The notes beneath the pieces are model-generated. The model was not told the origin of the DNA. It made no database searches and saw nothing but the letters and a program-made list of their open reading frames with translations. DNA of 64,000 bases, taken from assembly GCF_024300645.1 (NCBI RefSeq), contig NZ_CP101291.1, positions 2,232,001-2,296,000 of the forward strand, in the 5' to 3' direction. Source of the DNA: Alteromonas sp. LMIT006 (GTDB lineage Bacteria > Pseudomonadota > Gammaproteobacteria > Enterobacterales > Alteromonadaceae). The position numbers and the translations under genes are program-made. Positions 9,673-20,357 of this stretch are shown piece by piece (positions within the stretch are counted from its first letter, which is position 1; each line of letters opens with the position of its first letter).

Positions 9673-12267
9673 ATGACGCAAGCAACTGAACACACTTCAT
9701 ATCAACCCAATTCAATCGAATCGTCAGTCCAAGATTATTGGCAAAAGCATCAATGTTTTGCAGCTCAGCCTGACAGTGACAAAGAAAAATTCTATTGCCT
9801 ATCCATGTTCCCCTATCCCAGTGGCAAGCTACACATGGGTCATGTTCGAAACTACACAATTGGTGACGTGATAAGTCGTCAACAACGCATGTTGGGCAAA
9901 AACGTGTTACAACCTATGGGATGGGATGCTTTTGGCTTACCTGCAGAGAACGCGGCTATTGCCAATCAAACTGCGCCAGCCAAATGGACGTACGCCAACA
10001 TTGAATACATGAAAGGCCAGCTTAAATCACTTGGCTTTGGCTATGACTGGGATCGCGAATTTGCTACTTGTCAACCAGACTATTACCGTTGGGAACAATG
10101 GTTTTTTACCCGCCTCTTTGAAAAAGGTTTAGTGTACAAAAAAAACGCAACAGTGAACTGGGACCCGATTGACCAGACGGTTCTAGCGAATGAACAAGTT
10201 ATTGACGGACGTGGTTGGCGATCAGGAGCGATTGTTGAGCGCAAAGAGATTCCACAGTGGTTTATCAAAATCACCGATTATGCCCAAGCGCTTTTAGATG
10301 ACTTGGAAGAGCTTGAGCAATGGCCCGAACAAGTCAAAGCGATGCAAAAAAACTGGATCGGACGTTCAGAAGGTGCCGATATCCAGTTTGATTTGCCCCA
10401 ACCCATTGCTGGCTATGAACAATTAGAAGTGTACACAACCCGCCCAGACACACTTCTCGGCGTGACTTTCGTGTCTGTTGCCGCTCAGCATCCGATTGCC
10501 CTTGAAGCGGCCAAAACCAATCCTGATTTAGCGGCCTTTCTCGATGAATGCAAAAACACAAAAGTCGCAGAAGCTGATATGGCAACAATGGACAAGAAGG
10601 GGATGGCTACAGGATTTTCTGCAATCCATCCTTTGACAGGGAATACTGTACCGATTTGGGTTGGCAACTTTGTCTTAATGGAATACGGCTCTGGTGCGGT
10701 CATGGCAGTACCAGCACACGACCAGCGCGATTGGGAATTTGCTCATAAATATGGTTTGCCAGTCAAACAAGTCATAGAATTTGCGCAAGAACACGACTTA
10801 AATGAAGCGGCCTATACGGAAAAAGGCACTTTGATTAACTCGGGTGATTTTGATGGCTTGGACTTTCCCCAAGCATTTGACGCAATCATTGATGCGCTAG
10901 TGGCCAAAGAGCGCGGTCAGAAAACCATCAATTATCGTCTTCGTGATTGGGGCGTTTCGCGTCAACGCTATTGGGGAACTCCGATCCCTATGTTGAATAC
11001 TCAAGACGGTGAATCCGTTCCGGCACCTGCTGAAGATTTACCAGTGCGCTTGCCTGAAGATGTGGTTATGGATGGCGTTACTTCTCCTATCAAGGCGGAT
11101 CCTGAGTGGGCCAAAACCACATACAATGGACAGCCAGCGACCCGTGAAACGGATACCTTCGATACTTTTATGGAGTCATCTTGGTATTACGCACGCTACA
11201 CCTCAGCCCCATCGGATGCAATGCTCGATCCAGCTGAAGCCAATTATTGGTTACCAGTGGATCAGTATGTAGGCGGGATTGAACATGCTATTTTGCATTT
11301 GTTATATTCGCGTTTTTTCCATAAATTACTGCGCGATGAAGGCCTCGTCGATTCGTCTGAACCATACAAGCGACTGCTTTGCCAAGGCATGGTGTTAGCG
11401 GATTCATTTTACCGTGAGGATGATGCGGGTAAGAAAACTTGGTATTCACCAGCCGATGTAACCGTCGAGAAAGATGAAAAAGGACGTGTTGTTGGCGCAA
11501 CGCTCAATGCAGATGGACAGCCAGTTATTCATGGCGGAATGACCAAGATGTCTAAGTCCAAAAACAACGGAATTGACCCACAATCGGTAATTGACCAATA
11601 CGGTGCAGATACCGTCAGACTCTTTACTATGTTTGCAGCGCCGCCAGAACAAACTCTAGAATGGGTTGATTCTGGCGTAGAAGGTGCACATCGCTTCTTA
11701 CGCAGAGTGTGGAACCTAGTCCATGAACACTTGCAGCACGGTGCTACTGCGCCATTAACTAACAACTTGTCTAAGCCGCAACGTGAATTACGTCGTATTA
11801 TCCATAAGACCATTGCCAAAGTCAGTGATGATATTGAGAGGCGTCAAACCTTTAACACCGCTATTGCAGCCATAATGGAGTTGACCAATGCACTGCAAAA
11901 GGCGGCGGTCGATACTGATAACGACCGCAGTGTGATACGAGAAGGTATTGAAGCCTTAATTTTGATGTTGACACCTGTGACGCCTCACATTTGTCATGTT
12001 TTATGGCAAGCTCTAGGACACTCTGATGTTCATAATGCTCCTTGGCCAACGGCTGATGCCGAGGCTATGATTGAGGAGGAAAAACTTATCATTGTTCAAG
12101 TCAATGGCAGACTTCGAGCCAAAATCACCGTTGCCGCAGACGCAGCACAAGCAGACGTAGAGCAAATTGCTATGGCAGAAGACAATGTGCAATCCTTTGT
12201 TGACGGAAAAACCATTCGCAAAGTGATATTTGTCCCAGGTAAATTGCTCAACATTGTTGCGAATTAA
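9673..12267 (+). CDS. leuS: Leucyl-tRNA synthetase
   Basis: Charges tRNA-Leu in the cytosol. The 864-residue class I enzyme has HMGH (HIGH motif) at 54-57 and KMSKS at 625-629; the CP1 editing domain is seen in its threonine-rich segment [13 protein letters not shown] and in [15 protein letters not shown]. The ATG at 9673 was chosen over an in-frame TTG 18 bases upstream because the family begins at about this point. The gene heads a block of at least twelve genes on this strand; lptE begins two bases after its stop. It diverges from the Lon-like protease across about 135 bases. Confidence 0.97.
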   Translation: MTQATEHTSYQPNSIESSVQDYWQKHQCFAAQPDSDKEKFYCLSMFPYPSGKLHMGHVRNYTIGDVISRQQRMLGKNVLQPMGWDAFGLPAENAAIANQTAPAKWTYANIEYMKGQLKSLGFGYDWDREFATCQPDYYRWEQWFFTRLFEKGLVYKKNATVNWDPIDQTVLANEQVIDGRGWRSGAIVERKEIPQWFIKITDYAQALLDDLEELEQWPEQVKAMQKNWIGRSEGADIQFDLPQPIAGYEQLEVYTTRPDTLLGVTFVSVAAQHPIALEAAKTNPDLAAFLDECKNTKVAEADMATMDKKGMATGFSAIHPLTGNTVPIWVGNFVLMEYGSGAVMAVPAHDQRDWEFAHKYGLPVKQVIEFAQEHDLNEAAYTEKGTLINSGDFDGLDFPQAFDAIIDALVAKERGQKTINYRLRDWGVSRQRYWGTPIPMLNTQDGESVPAPAEDLPVRLPEDVVMDGVTSPIKADPEWAKTTYNGQPATRETDTFDTFMESSWYYARYTSAPSDAMLDPAEANYWLPVDQYVGGIEHAILHLLYSRFFHKLLRDEGLVDSSEPYKRLLCQGMVLADSFYREDDAGKKTWYSPADVTVEKDEKGRVVGATLNADGQPVIHGGMTKMSKSKNNGIDPQSVIDQYGADTVRLFTMFAAPPEQTLEWVDSGVEGAHRFLRRVWNLVHEHLQHGATAPLTNNLSKPQRELRRIIHKTIAKVSDDIERRQTFNTAIAAIMELTNALQKAAVDTDNDRSVIREGIEALILMLTPVTPHICHVLWQALGHSDVHNAPWPTADAEAMIEEEKLIIVQVNGRLRAKITVAADAAQADVEQIAMAEDNVQSFVDGKTIRKVIFVPGKLLNIVAN

Positions 12268-12269
12268 TA

Positions 12270-12755
12270 ATGCGTATATGGTTTCTTATTTTTGTCGTAT
12301 TTTCTTTGGCGAGTTGTGGCTTTACGCCACGACAAGCCAATTTGGTACCACAGGAACTGCGCCAACTCGCAATAGTCACTCAACCATCAACCCAAGCATT
12401 TGCTGAGGCACTGAAGCGTTTAGGCTCTCTAAATGATTTAGTTTGGCGCAACGAGAGTGATATTCGCTTAAATTTGATCGATGAAAAGGTCACTCGCAGA
12501 CTCTTATCTGTATTTGCTTCAGGACAAGTCGCTGAATATGAGCTAAATTATACGCTACGCTATCAATTATCCGTTGATTCGGCTTCTATCCCACTAGAAA
12601 TCAATATCCTTCGCGACTATCAAGATGATCCTAAGCAGGTTTTAGCCAAATCGCTGGAACTTGAACTCATTATGCAAGAATTGCGAAACCAAGCTGCCGA
12701 ACAACTGCTTAGAACGCTTGCGGTAAACTATCAAACCGCTTTGTTGCTGGAGTAA
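12270..12755 (+). CDS. lptE: LPS-assembly lipoprotein LptE
   Basis: Outer-membrane lipoprotein that plugs the LptD barrel and helps place lipopolysaccharide on the cell surface. The 161-residue precursor has a hydrophobic signal of about 15 residues ending in lipobox LASC, so the mature lipoprotein starts at Cys16 (CGFTPR). The body is divergent, as usual for LptE, and the call depends strongly on position: directly after leuS (two-base gap) and before holA (three-base gap), as in E. coli. Confidence 0.93.
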   Translation: MRIWFLIFVVFSLASCGFTPRQANLVPQELRQLAIVTQPSTQAFAEALKRLGSLNDLVWRNESDIRLNLIDEKVTRRLLSVFASGQVAEYELNYTLRYQLSVDSASIPLEINILRDYQDDPKQVLAKSLELELIMQELRNQAAEQLLRTLAVNYQTALLLE

Positions 12756-12758
12756 ATT

Positions 12759-13787
12759 GTGCAAATCAAATCGGACCAACTCAACGCGCAATTATCTAAG
12801 CAAATCCCACATGTGGTGCTTATTTTTGGTGATGAACCACAGCAAGTAATTGAAGCATTGGACTGTGTTCGAAATGTGGCAAAAGACAATGGTTTTTCGG
12901 AACGCACGTCACTGACTGCAGATGGGCAATTTGAGTGGGACAGTTTATTTGACGCCACTCAGACCATGTCGTTATTCAGCGATAAGCAAATGATCGAGTT
13001 GCATCTGCCGACCGGTAAACCAGGTGTTACTGGCAGTAAAACACTCATCGCGCTGGCTGAGCAATTGCACGATGACTTGCTTTTAGTGATCCACGGTCCT
13101 CGAGTTGGCAAAGATGTGCAAAACACCAAATGGTTTAAGACCATTGCTCAATGTGGTTTATTTGTGCCCTGCTACCCTCTCTCGGGACACGCTTTACAGC
13201 AATGGTTAGCAGGATTATTGCAACAGGCAGGACTCAATTTCGAGCCACAATGCGTTCAGTTTATCGCAGATGCGTGCGAAGGTAATATGCTTGCCGCAGC
13301 TCAAGAAGTACAAAAATTAGCATTGCTTTACGACTCTCAGACTTTGACATTAGATATGTGTCGACATGCGGTCGTGGAGCAATCTCGCTTTAACGTGTTT
13401 CAGCTAATCGATGAAGTACTCAAAGGCGATAGCGACATGATTGTGCGTCTGCTATTGCGTCTAGAGGGCGAAGGCGTTGAACCCAATGTCATTATATGGT
13501 CTTTACTCAAGGAATGGCAAAACCTGCTGCAACTGCAAGCGTTGCTAAAAACCAAACAGCCCATTCCGTGGCAGCGTTTTGGTATTTGGCCACAGCGTCA
13601 ACCACTTTATCAAGCCGCATTACAAAGACTCGAGCCACAACAACTCGAAGTCATTGCTAATGAATTAACCTACGCAGATAAGCAATTTAAATCAGAAACG
13701 ACGGCCAGACCTTTTGTTCAACTTGCTCACTTGTGTTTATTGTTTACTGCTCAAGGGGCTCAGAATATATCATTACAACGCGCATGA
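12759..13787 (+). CDS. holA: DNA polymerase III subunit delta
   Basis: The delta subunit opens the beta sliding clamp in the clamp loader. The 342-residue protein starts with GTG at 12759, supported by GGAG seven bases upstream within the end of lptE. The N-terminal segment HVVLIFGDEPQQVIEA corresponds to the degenerate AAA fold of delta, and the C-terminal collar helices contain LLKEWQNLLQLQALL. Its last codons overlap the nadD start as ATGA. Length and context agree with E. coli HolA. Confidence 0.95.
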   Translation: MQIKSDQLNAQLSKQIPHVVLIFGDEPQQVIEALDCVRNVAKDNGFSERTSLTADGQFEWDSLFDATQTMSLFSDKQMIELHLPTGKPGVTGSKTLIALAEQLHDDLLLVIHGPRVGKDVQNTKWFKTIAQCGLFVPCYPLSGHALQQWLAGLLQQAGLNFEPQCVQFIADACEGNMLAAAQEVQKLALLYDSQTLTLDMCRHAVVEQSRFNVFQLIDEVLKGDSDMIVRLLLRLEGEGVEPNVIIWSLLKEWQNLLQLQALLKTKQPIPWQRFGIWPQRQPLYQAALQRLEPQQLEVIANELTYADKQFKSETTARPFVQLAHLCLLFTAQGAQNISLQRA

Positions 13788-14404
13788 AAATCGTCTTTGG
13801 CGGCACATTTAACCCTGTGCATTTTGGTCATATTAAACCACTGTTAAGCTTATGCGAAGAATTTGGCTTTGCACAAATCGGCTTGATGCCAAACTTCGTA
13901 AGCCCCTTCAAGCAAGGTGAATGCATGGTTTCCAATAACCACCGAATTAACATGCTCGAAAAAGTCATCGCAGAATTTCCTAAGCTATATCTCATTCGTG
14001 ATGAAATCGACCGTGAATGTGTGTCGTATACCGCGGATACGATTCAATCATGGCGTGACAGAACGCCTGAAGAAGAGATTGTTTTTGTTATGGGCGCTGA
14101 CAGTTACCAACAACTGCATCACTGGTATGATGTTACACGGTTACTGGAACAAACCAGCATAATTGTATTGCCACGTGATAAACCTGTACAAAAAAACAAC
14201 AACCTAGCCCCTGAACTCGAGTTTTTTGATTCCCATCAGGGCTTAATGAAGGGGCACATTTATCTGGCACAAACTGCCTTGTATCCAATTTCTTCAACAC
14301 AAATTCGCCAAGCCATACAAAACAATCAAGACTGTGCTAAATATCTCCCTAAAGGCGTGTTAAACTATATACAGAGACATCATTTATACCAACACCACAA
14401 TTAG
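13784..14404 (+). CDS. nadD: Nicotinate-nucleotide adenylyltransferase
   Basis: Transfers AMP from ATP to nicotinate mononucleotide to form deamido-NAD. The 206-residue protein carries the nucleotidyltransferase motif GGTFNPVHFGH at residues 6-16 and the C-terminal ISSTQIR signature. The ATG at 13784 overlaps the holA stop by four bases (ATGA) and places the glycine-rich motif at the N-terminus; a longer reading starting 51 bases earlier is not supported. rsfS follows after eight bases. Confidence 0.96.
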   Translation: MKIVFGGTFNPVHFGHIKPLLSLCEEFGFAQIGLMPNFVSPFKQGECMVSNNHRINMLEKVIAEFPKLYLIRDEIDRECVSYTADTIQSWRDRTPEEEIVFVMGADSYQQLHHWYDVTRLLEQTSIIVLPRDKPVQKNNNLAPELEFFDSHQGLMKGHIYLAQTALYPISSTQIRQAIQNNQDCAKYLPKGVLNYIQRHHLYQHHN

Positions 14405-14412
14405 AGGTACTC

Positions 14413-14730
14413 TTGGAGTTACAAGCGTTATTAGAATTTGTCATTGATAAAGCGGATGACATGAAAGCACGTGATATTATTACGTTAGATTTGACCGGTA
14501 AAAGTACAATTACCGATGCCTTTGTGATTTGTTCAGGCAATTCCAAACGTCATGTTTGCGCCATTGCCGAAAATGTTGTTATGGAAATGAAACACGCAGG
14601 CTCCCCTCCCCTTAACATTTCCGGCACCGAAGATGGAGAATGGGTGGTTGTAGATATGGGTGATGTGGTGTTGCATGTAATGCAGGACGCGTCACGTGAT
14701 TATTTTCAACTTGAGAAACTTTGGGGATAA
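14413..14730 (+). CDS. rsfS: Ribosomal silencing factor RsfS
   Basis: Binds protein L14 and prevents subunit joining when nutrients are scarce. The protein has 105 residues, as in E. coli, and keeps DKADDMKARDIITLDLTG near the N-terminus and VVVDMGDVVLHVMQ near the C-terminus. The start is TTG at 14413, with AGAGGT five bases upstream; no ATG is available before the conserved region. It sits between nadD and rlmH as in many proteobacteria. Confidence 0.95.
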   Translation: MELQALLEFVIDKADDMKARDIITLDLTGKSTITDAFVICSGNSKRHVCAIAENVVMEMKHAGSPPLNISGTEDGEWVVVDMGDVVLHVMQDASRDYFQLEKLWG

Positions 14731-14742
14731 CTGGAATCATCC

Positions 14743-15213
14743 ATGCGCATCACTATTATTGCTGTTGGCACCAAAATGCCAGCATGGGTAGAGGAAGGTT
14801 GTCGCGAGTTTTTGCGCCGATTCCCGCCTGAGCTCGATGTGTATTTTAAAGAAATTCCAGCAGGTAAACGCGGCAAAAATGCCGATATCCCACGTATATT
14901 AGAAAAAGAAGGTGAACTGACTTGTCAAGCCATTGGCAAAGGAGATAAAGTCGTCACCCTTGAAGTCAAAGGTCGTCCATGGGATACCCCGCAACTTGCC
15001 CAACAATTACAGAACTGGCAAATGGACGGACGCAACATTAGCTTGCTTATTGGTGGTCCGGAGGGACTGGCGCCGAGTTGTTTAGCGTTAGCCGAACAAA
15101 GATGGTCTCTATCAGCATTGACATTACCTCATCCTTTGGTCAGGATCATAGTTGCAGAGAGTCTTTATCGGGCTTGGACCGTTACTCAAAACCATCCATA
15201 TCATCGGGAATAA
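14743..15213 (+). CDS. rlmH: 23S rRNA (pseudouridine(1915)-N3)-methyltransferase RlmH
   Basis: SPOUT-class enzyme that methylates pseudouridine 1915 of helix 69 in assembled 70S ribosomes. The 156-residue protein shows the knotted SAM site [11 protein letters not shown] at about residues 102-112 and the conserved C-terminal segment [15 protein letters not shown]. It starts 12 bases after rsfS and ends 6 bases before mrdA, so these genes are probably co-transcribed. Confidence 0.97.
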   Translation: MRITIIAVGTKMPAWVEEGCREFLRRFPPELDVYFKEIPAGKRGKNADIPRILEKEGELTCQAIGKGDKVVTLEVKGRPWDTPQLAQQLQNWQMDGRNISLLIGGPEGLAPSCLALAEQRWSLSALTLPHPLVRIIVAESLYRAWTVTQNHPYHRE

Positions 15214-15219
15214 GATATT

Positions 15220-17121
15220 ATGGCTAAGCGCCGTCAGGCAATGCGTGATTATACCGCCGAAGATAAGTTGTTCTTGCGCCGTGCATTCATCGCAATATGT
15301 TTGGTCGCCGTTGTTTTTGGGGTGCTTCTCCTTAATATGTATCAATTACAGATAGTCTCTTTTGAAGATTATCAAACCCGAGCTGACGGCAATCGTATCA
15401 AGGTGGTTCCGATCGCGCCAAATCGTGGGTTGATTTATGACCGCAACGGCGTCTTATTAGCAGAAAACCGTCCTTCGTTTAGCTTGCGGATGGTCAAAGA
15501 ACAAATTCGCGATATTGACGAAACCGTTGCCGAACTTTCAGAACTGCTTGTCATTAATGACGAGCAATTACAAGAAATTCGTGACAGCATCAAAAATGCC
15601 CGCCGTTTTCAACCAGTCACTATTTTGGATAACCTTAACGAAGAACAAGTGGCTAAATTTTCAGCGCAACAGCATCGTTTTTCGGGTATGTTTGTTGAGG
15701 CCGGTTTGACCCGATATTACCCGTACGCCGATGCATTGACTCACGTGCTCGGTTACATTGCCAAAATCAATGGCCAAAATCTAGAAAGCATCGCTTTAAG
15801 AGGTCAAACTTCGAACTATGCCGCAACGCGTTTTATTGGCAAACAAGGCATTGAACGCTACTATGAGGACAGACTCCACGGTAGCGTTGGTTACAAACAA
15901 GTCGAAGTCGATAATAAAGGCCGGGAATTACGAGTATTATCTGTTGAAGAACCGATTCCTGGAGAGGATTTGGTTCTAAATATCGATGTGCAGCTACAAT
16001 TGTTTATCCAAAATATCATGCGAGAAAAACGCGGGTCAGTGGTTGTTTCAGATCCTAGCACTGGGCAAATCTTAGCGATGTTTTCAAATCCTAGTTATGA
16101 TCCCAATTTGTTTGTTCGTGGGATCAGCCAAAAAGAATACAACAAACTTATCCAAAATACCGACCGTCCATTATTAAATCGTGCCGTACAAGGACAATAT
16201 CCCCCCGCATCTTTGATTAAACCCCATCTTGCTTTACTTGGACTTGAATACGGTGTCATTTCAGAACACAGTAAAATCCACGACCCGGGTTATTATCAAC
16301 TACCTGAAGTATCTCACCGCTGGCGCGATTGGAAGAAAACAGGCCACGGACATGTTGATGTCAAATATTCAATTGAAGTATCTTGTGATACCTTTTTTTA
16401 TGAGCTGGCTTATAAGTTGGGCATTGACACCATCCATGAATATATGACTCAATTTGGTTTTGGCTTATATACCGAAATTGATTTGGCTGAAGAAACCGAC
16501 GGTAATATGCCATCTCGTGGATGGAAACAAGCCCGTTTCAATCAGCCTTGGTATATTGGTGATACGATTTCTATAGGTATTGGTCAAGGTTATTGGACAG
16601 CGACTCCGATTCAGTTACTTAACTCATTAAACACGTTACTCAACGACGGGGTTCGCCATATTCCACAAATTTTAAGAGGTTCGCTGATCCAAGAATCATT
16701 ACTTGAACAAGGTGTTAGCGAATTCCCTCCGATTTCGATGCTGCAATCTAGACATTGGGAGCATGTACGAAATTCCATGAGGGATACTGTTGGACTGCCC
16801 CATGGAACTGCATACGGTGCGTATCGGAATGCCAAGTATTCATCAGGTGGCAAGACTGGAACCGCTCAATTATTCACTGTTGGGCAAGATGAAGACGTTG
16901 ACGAAATAGAAATAGCCGATTATTTGAAAGACAACGCGATGTACTTCGGCTATGCGCCTGTTGATACTCCTGAAATTAGTGTCATTGTGGCTTTGGAAAA
17001 CGCCGGTGGCGGTGGTTCTAATGCAGCCCCTCTCGCACGGCAAGTGATGGATTACTATCTCGTAGATCGAACATCACGCGACGCCACGATTGCTCAGCAA
17101 AAGGTCAAGTTTAATGACTAA
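15220..17121 (+). CDS. mrdA: Penicillin-binding protein 2 (elongasome transpeptidase)
   Basis: Class B PBP that cross-links peptidoglycan during cell elongation in complex with RodA. The 633-residue protein has one N-terminal membrane segment at about 25-45, a PBP dimerization domain and a transpeptidase domain. The active site is Ser331-Leu-Ile-Lys334 in PPASLIKP, with SCDTFFYELA following and Lys545-Thr-Gly in SSGGKTGTAQ. The residue pair before and after the serine (A-S-L-I) differs from the more usual G-S-T-x, but the catalytic residues are intact. Its last 8 bases overlap mrdB. Confidence 0.97.
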   Translation: MAKRRQAMRDYTAEDKLFLRRAFIAICLVAVVFGVLLLNMYQLQIVSFEDYQTRADGNRIKVVPIAPNRGLIYDRNGVLLAENRPSFSLRMVKEQIRDIDETVAELSELLVINDEQLQEIRDSIKNARRFQPVTILDNLNEEQVAKFSAQQHRFSGMFVEAGLTRYYPYADALTHVLGYIAKINGQNLESIALRGQTSNYAATRFIGKQGIERYYEDRLHGSVGYKQVEVDNKGRELRVLSVEEPIPGEDLVLNIDVQLQLFIQNIMREKRGSVVVSDPSTGQILAMFSNPSYDPNLFVRGISQKEYNKLIQNTDRPLLNRAVQGQYPPASLIKPHLALLGLEYGVISEHSKIHDPGYYQLPEVSHRWRDWKKTGHGHVDVKYSIEVSCDTFFYELAYKLGIDTIHEYMTQFGFGLYTEIDLAEETDGNMPSRGWKQARFNQPWYIGDTISIGIGQGYWTATPIQLLNSLNTLLNDGVRHIPQILRGSLIQESLLEQGVSEFPPISMLQSRHWEHVRNSMRDTVGLPHGTAYGAYRNAKYSSGGKTGTAQLFTVGQDEDVDEIEIADYLKDNAMYFGYAPVDTPEISVIVALENAGGGGSNAAPLARQVMDYYLVDRTSRDATIAQQKVKFND

Positions 17122-18226
17122 CCCGTCCTCGTCTTTCTTATCGAGTTTACTGCAGCGCTTGCATATCGACGCATGGTTGATGGTGGGTTTAATTGTCTTA
17201 ATGGGGACCGGCCTAGTAACCATATATTCAGCAGGTGGTGAAGACATTGGATTGATCCATAAGCAAGTAACCCGACTCGGTATTGGCTTGGCCGTGATGT
17301 TGTTTTGTGCACAGATACCGATACACTTTTATCGTTCAATTGCGCCGATATTTTATTTAGTTGGAGTCTTGCTATTAGTCGCAGTACTGTTTATTGGTGT
17401 CGAGGGTAAAGGCGCACAACGCTGGCTCGATTTGGGCTTTATGCGTTTTCAGCCATCTGAAATACTCAAGTTATTCGTGCCGATGACCATTGCTTGGTAT
17501 CTCAGCCAAGAACCATTACCGCCGAAGCTCAAACACGTATTGATAGGCTTTTTACTCGTGTTGATTCCCGCTTTGCTCATTGCCAGACAACCCGATTTAG
17601 GTACGGCCTTACTGATTGCTAGTTCGGGATTATTTGCGTTGTTCTTAGCTGGATTGAGTTGGCGAATCATAACGGTATCTAGTGTCTTAGCGATAAGCTT
17701 TATTCCGGTAATGTGGTTCTTTTTGATGAAAGCCTATCAAAAACAACGAGTCATCACGTTTTTAAATCCAGAAAGCGACCCTTTAGGTGCGGGCTACCAC
17801 ATCATTCAAAGTAAAATCGCCATTGGCTCTGGTGGGCTTTCTGGTAAAGGCTGGTTAGAAGGCTCACAATCACAATTGGAATTTTTACCCGAACGGCACA
17901 CCGATTTTATCTTTTCTGTATTTAGTGAAGAATTTGGTTTAATCGGGGTTTTGCTACTGCTTGCGTTGTATGGATTTATCATAGTGCGAGGCCTAATCAT
18001 AGCTGGTAGAAGTCAGTTTATATTTTGTAAATTATTGGCTGGTAGTATTACGTTGACCTTTTTTGTCTATGTGTTTGTAAATATTGGGATGGTCAGCGGC
18101 TTGTTACCTGTGGTCGGAGTACCTCTGCCTTTAGTTAGCTATGGCGGTACGTCTATGGTTACCTTGTTGGCTGGTTTTGGGATCGTCATGGCCGTTGCCA
18201 CGCAAAAAAAGGTGGTTTCTCGATGA
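17114..18226 (+). CDS. mrdB: RodA, SEDS peptidoglycan glycosyltransferase
   Basis: Polymerises lipid II glycan chains in the elongasome together with PBP2. The 370-residue protein is very hydrophobic with about ten membrane segments. SEDS signatures include GAQRWLDLGFMRFQPSE, RQPDLGTALL and the C-terminal VGVPLPLVSYGGTSM; the Asp in the first part of EFLPERHTDFIFSV is typical. I start it at the ATG at 17114, which overlaps the end of mrdA by 8 bases. It ends in an ATGA overlap with rlpA. Confidence 0.97.
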   Translation: MTNPSSSFLSSLLQRLHIDAWLMVGLIVLMGTGLVTIYSAGGEDIGLIHKQVTRLGIGLAVMLFCAQIPIHFYRSIAPIFYLVGVLLLVAVLFIGVEGKGAQRWLDLGFMRFQPSEILKLFVPMTIAWYLSQEPLPPKLKHVLIGFLLVLIPALLIARQPDLGTALLIASSGLFALFLAGLSWRIITVSSVLAISFIPVMWFFLMKAYQKQRVITFLNPESDPLGAGYHIIQSKIAIGSGGLSGKGWLEGSQSQLEFLPERHTDFIFSVFSEEFGLIGVLLLLALYGFIIVRGLIIAGRSQFIFCKLLAGSITLTFFVYVFVNIGMVSGLLPVVGVPLPLVSYGGTSMVTLLAGFGIVMAVATQKKVVSR

Positions 18227-19041
18227 AGATCTGGATCATTTTTTTAGTCTTAATTATCAGTGGCTGTGCCCAATCTTATCGCTACTCTCAACGTGTAGAT
18301 TCTGCCCCGGCGGTGCTGATCCCTGATCATGAACCCTCACCCATTATCCCGCGTTACGAGCCATATCGCTTAGCCAATCTCCGTCCTTATCAAATTGCAG
18401 GTATTTCCTATCAGCCCCTATTAAGTGGATATGGCTATGTGGAAGAAGGCATTGCATCTTGGTATGGACAAAAATTTCATGGTTACGCCACCGCCAATGG
18501 TGAGACATTTGATATGTATGAATATACGGCTGCCCATACCACCTTGCCATTGCCTTCATACGCCAGAGTGACTAACTTAGATAATGGCAAGTCTCTGATT
18601 GTTCGGATTAACGATCGCGGCCCTTTTCACAACAACCGAGTAATAGATTTGTCTTTTGCAGCCGCCAAAGAACTCGATTATTTAGATTCAGGAACGGCCA
18701 ACGTGCGCATTGAAGTCATACACGTAGACAAGAACGAACTGGTGACGATTGGGGATAGTACACCGATCCCATTATCTGAATTTGTGCCTCCTTCACCTTT
18801 GCAGAAGCCTGAGGCCAGCAAGCAGTATTATGTGCAAGTGGCAGCTGCTACCAGTGAAGAAAACATCCTCTCTCTCGGTGACGTATTGCAACAAATCTAT
18901 CAAACGGATTTTAAAGTTGCCGCACGAAATAACCTATACCGTTTAAAGCTTGGCCCTTTTGCTGATTATTTGAGCGCATCTGATGCACTAAACACCCTGC
19001 AAAGTAACGATTACCCTGAGGCCTTTATTGTTTTCGAGTAA
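18223..19041 (+). CDS. rlpA: Septal ring lytic transglycosylase RlpA family lipoprotein
   Basis: A 272-residue lipoprotein with signal peptide and lipobox ISGC (Cys16). A double-psi beta-barrel domain spans about residues 75-165, including GIASWYGQKFHG, ANGETFDMY, and VRINDRGPFHNNRVIDLS with the conserved Asp. A SPOR domain occupies about the last 75 residues (YYVQVAAATSEEN onward) and would bind denuded glycan at the division site. RlpA of Pseudomonas cleaves such glycans. The start overlaps the mrdB stop (ATGA); dacA follows after 87 bases. Confidence 0.93.
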   Translation: MKIWIIFLVLIISGCAQSYRYSQRVDSAPAVLIPDHEPSPIIPRYEPYRLANLRPYQIAGISYQPLLSGYGYVEEGIASWYGQKFHGYATANGETFDMYEYTAAHTTLPLPSYARVTNLDNGKSLIVRINDRGPFHNNRVIDLSFAAAKELDYLDSGTANVRIEVIHVDKNELVTIGDSTPIPLSEFVPPSPLQKPEASKQYYVQVAAATSEENILSLGDVLQQIYQTDFKVAARNNLYRLKLGPFADYLSASDALNTLQSNDYPEAFIVFE

Positions 19042-19128
19042 GAGTGCAACTTTTTTGCCCTTTTAAGGTCACATTGTCCATACAATCTTGTTACAATCTT
19101 CACAGTTTAATTTTGAATTGGTTTGTCT

Positions 19129-20286
19129 ATGTTTAAAGCAGTACTCCTTACCATTTGTTCTTGTTTTTTTATTTCTTTCGCGCATGCTCTTGTGGTCATT
19201 CCTCCTCCACCATCGGTCGCTGCTGAAGGTTTTTTATTAATTGATGCCAAAACTGGACATGTCATTGCTGAACAAAACGCGGATGTGCAACTCGCTCCGG
19301 CTAGCCTAACCAAAATCATGACCATGTATGTGATTGGTCAAGAGTTACAAGCCGGCAATATTGCCCTTACCGATATGGTGAGTATTTCAGAAAACGCATG
19401 GGCGAAAAACTTTCCTGATTCATCCAAAATGTTTATCGAAGTCGGCACAAAAGTAAGCGTTTCTGATTTGATGAAGGGAATTGTCATTCAATCAGGAAAT
19501 GATGCATGCGTGGCAATGGCTGAGCATGTTGCGGGAAGCCATGATGCATTCGTGAGCATGATGAATGCCTATGCGGCTAAGTTAGGTATGACCAGTACCA
19601 ACTTTATGAACGCCCATGGTTTGCATGACCCAGAACACTATACCACGCCTCGTGATATGGCTCGCTTATCGCAAGCACTTATTAACGATAATCCCAAAGA
19701 ATATCAGCTCTATAGTCAAAAAGAATTTGAATACAACAACATTAAGCAATTTAACCGCAATAGCTTATTATGGGATAAGGCTCTCAATGTTGATGGCATC
19801 AAAACAGGCCACACTTCCGATGCAGGTTATTCGCTTATTACGTCTGCCACTCAAGGTGATATGAGACTGATTTCTGTGGTAATGGGTACTGAATCTGAAC
19901 GCGCACGCAAAACCGAAAACAAAAAACTTCTGCGCTACGGGTTCCGTTTCTTTGAAACCATTGAACCTTACAAAGCCGGCGAAAGCTTTGTTGCGCATCG
20001 TATTTATATGGGCAACCGAGATACGGTTGATTTAGGAATTGATCAAGATGTATCTATTACCATTCCAAGAGGACAAGCTCAAAACCTAACAGCGAATTTC
20101 GTCCTTGACCGCAAGTTAGAGGCGCCTCTCTCTAATGGAGAAACCGTTGGCAAGCTATTTCTGCAAATCGAAGACGAAGTGATCGCACAGTACCCACTAG
20201 TCTCTTTACAGAGTGTCGAAGAAGGCGGTTTCTTTTCCAAGGCAGCGGACTTTATCAAGCTCAAACTGAGCAGCGAGCAACAATAA
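19129..20286 (+). CDS. dacA: D-alanyl-D-alanine carboxypeptidase (PBP5/6 family)
   Basis: Trims the terminal D-Ala from pentapeptide stems in the periplasm. The 385-residue precursor has a signal peptide ending near AHA at about residue 20. The peptidase S11 triad is seen: Ser59-Leu-Thr-Lys62, SGND at about 122-125 and KTG in GIKTGHTSDAGYS. The C-terminal PBP5 domain ends in an amphipathic helix (FFSKAADFIKLKLSSEQQ) that would anchor it to the membrane. I use the ATG at 19129 rather than a TTG two codons earlier. It is followed by a strong terminator. Confidence 0.96.
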   Translation: MFKAVLLTICSCFFISFAHALVVIPPPPSVAAEGFLLIDAKTGHVIAEQNADVQLAPASLTKIMTMYVIGQELQAGNIALTDMVSISENAWAKNFPDSSKMFIEVGTKVSVSDLMKGIVIQSGNDACVAMAEHVAGSHDAFVSMMNAYAAKLGMTSTNFMNAHGLHDPEHYTTPRDMARLSQALINDNPKEYQLYSQKEFEYNNIKQFNRNSLLWDKALNVDGIKTGHTSDAGYSLITSATQGDMRLISVVMGTESERARKTENKKLLRYGFRFFETIEPYKAGESFVAHRIYMGNRDTVDLGIDQDVSITIPRGQAQNLTANFVLDRKLEAPLSNGETVGKLFLQIEDEVIAQYPLVSLQSVEEGGFFSKAADFIKLKLSSEQQ

Positions 20287-20307
20287 TATTTGATATGGTG
20301 AATTCAC

Positions 20308-20341
20308 AACGGTCTGAGTGTATAATCAGACCGTTTTTTTT
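20308..20341 (+). terminator. Rho-independent terminator after dacA
   Basis: AACGGTCTGA (20308-20317) pairs perfectly with TCAGACCGTT (20326-20335) around an 8-base loop, followed by a T-run to 20341. The loop plus first stem base contains TATAAT (20321-20326), an exact -10 hexamer, so the element could also hold part of a promoter for ybeD-lipB-lipA. Confidence 0.9.
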
Positions 20342-20357
20342 ATCCAAAGGTGATAAT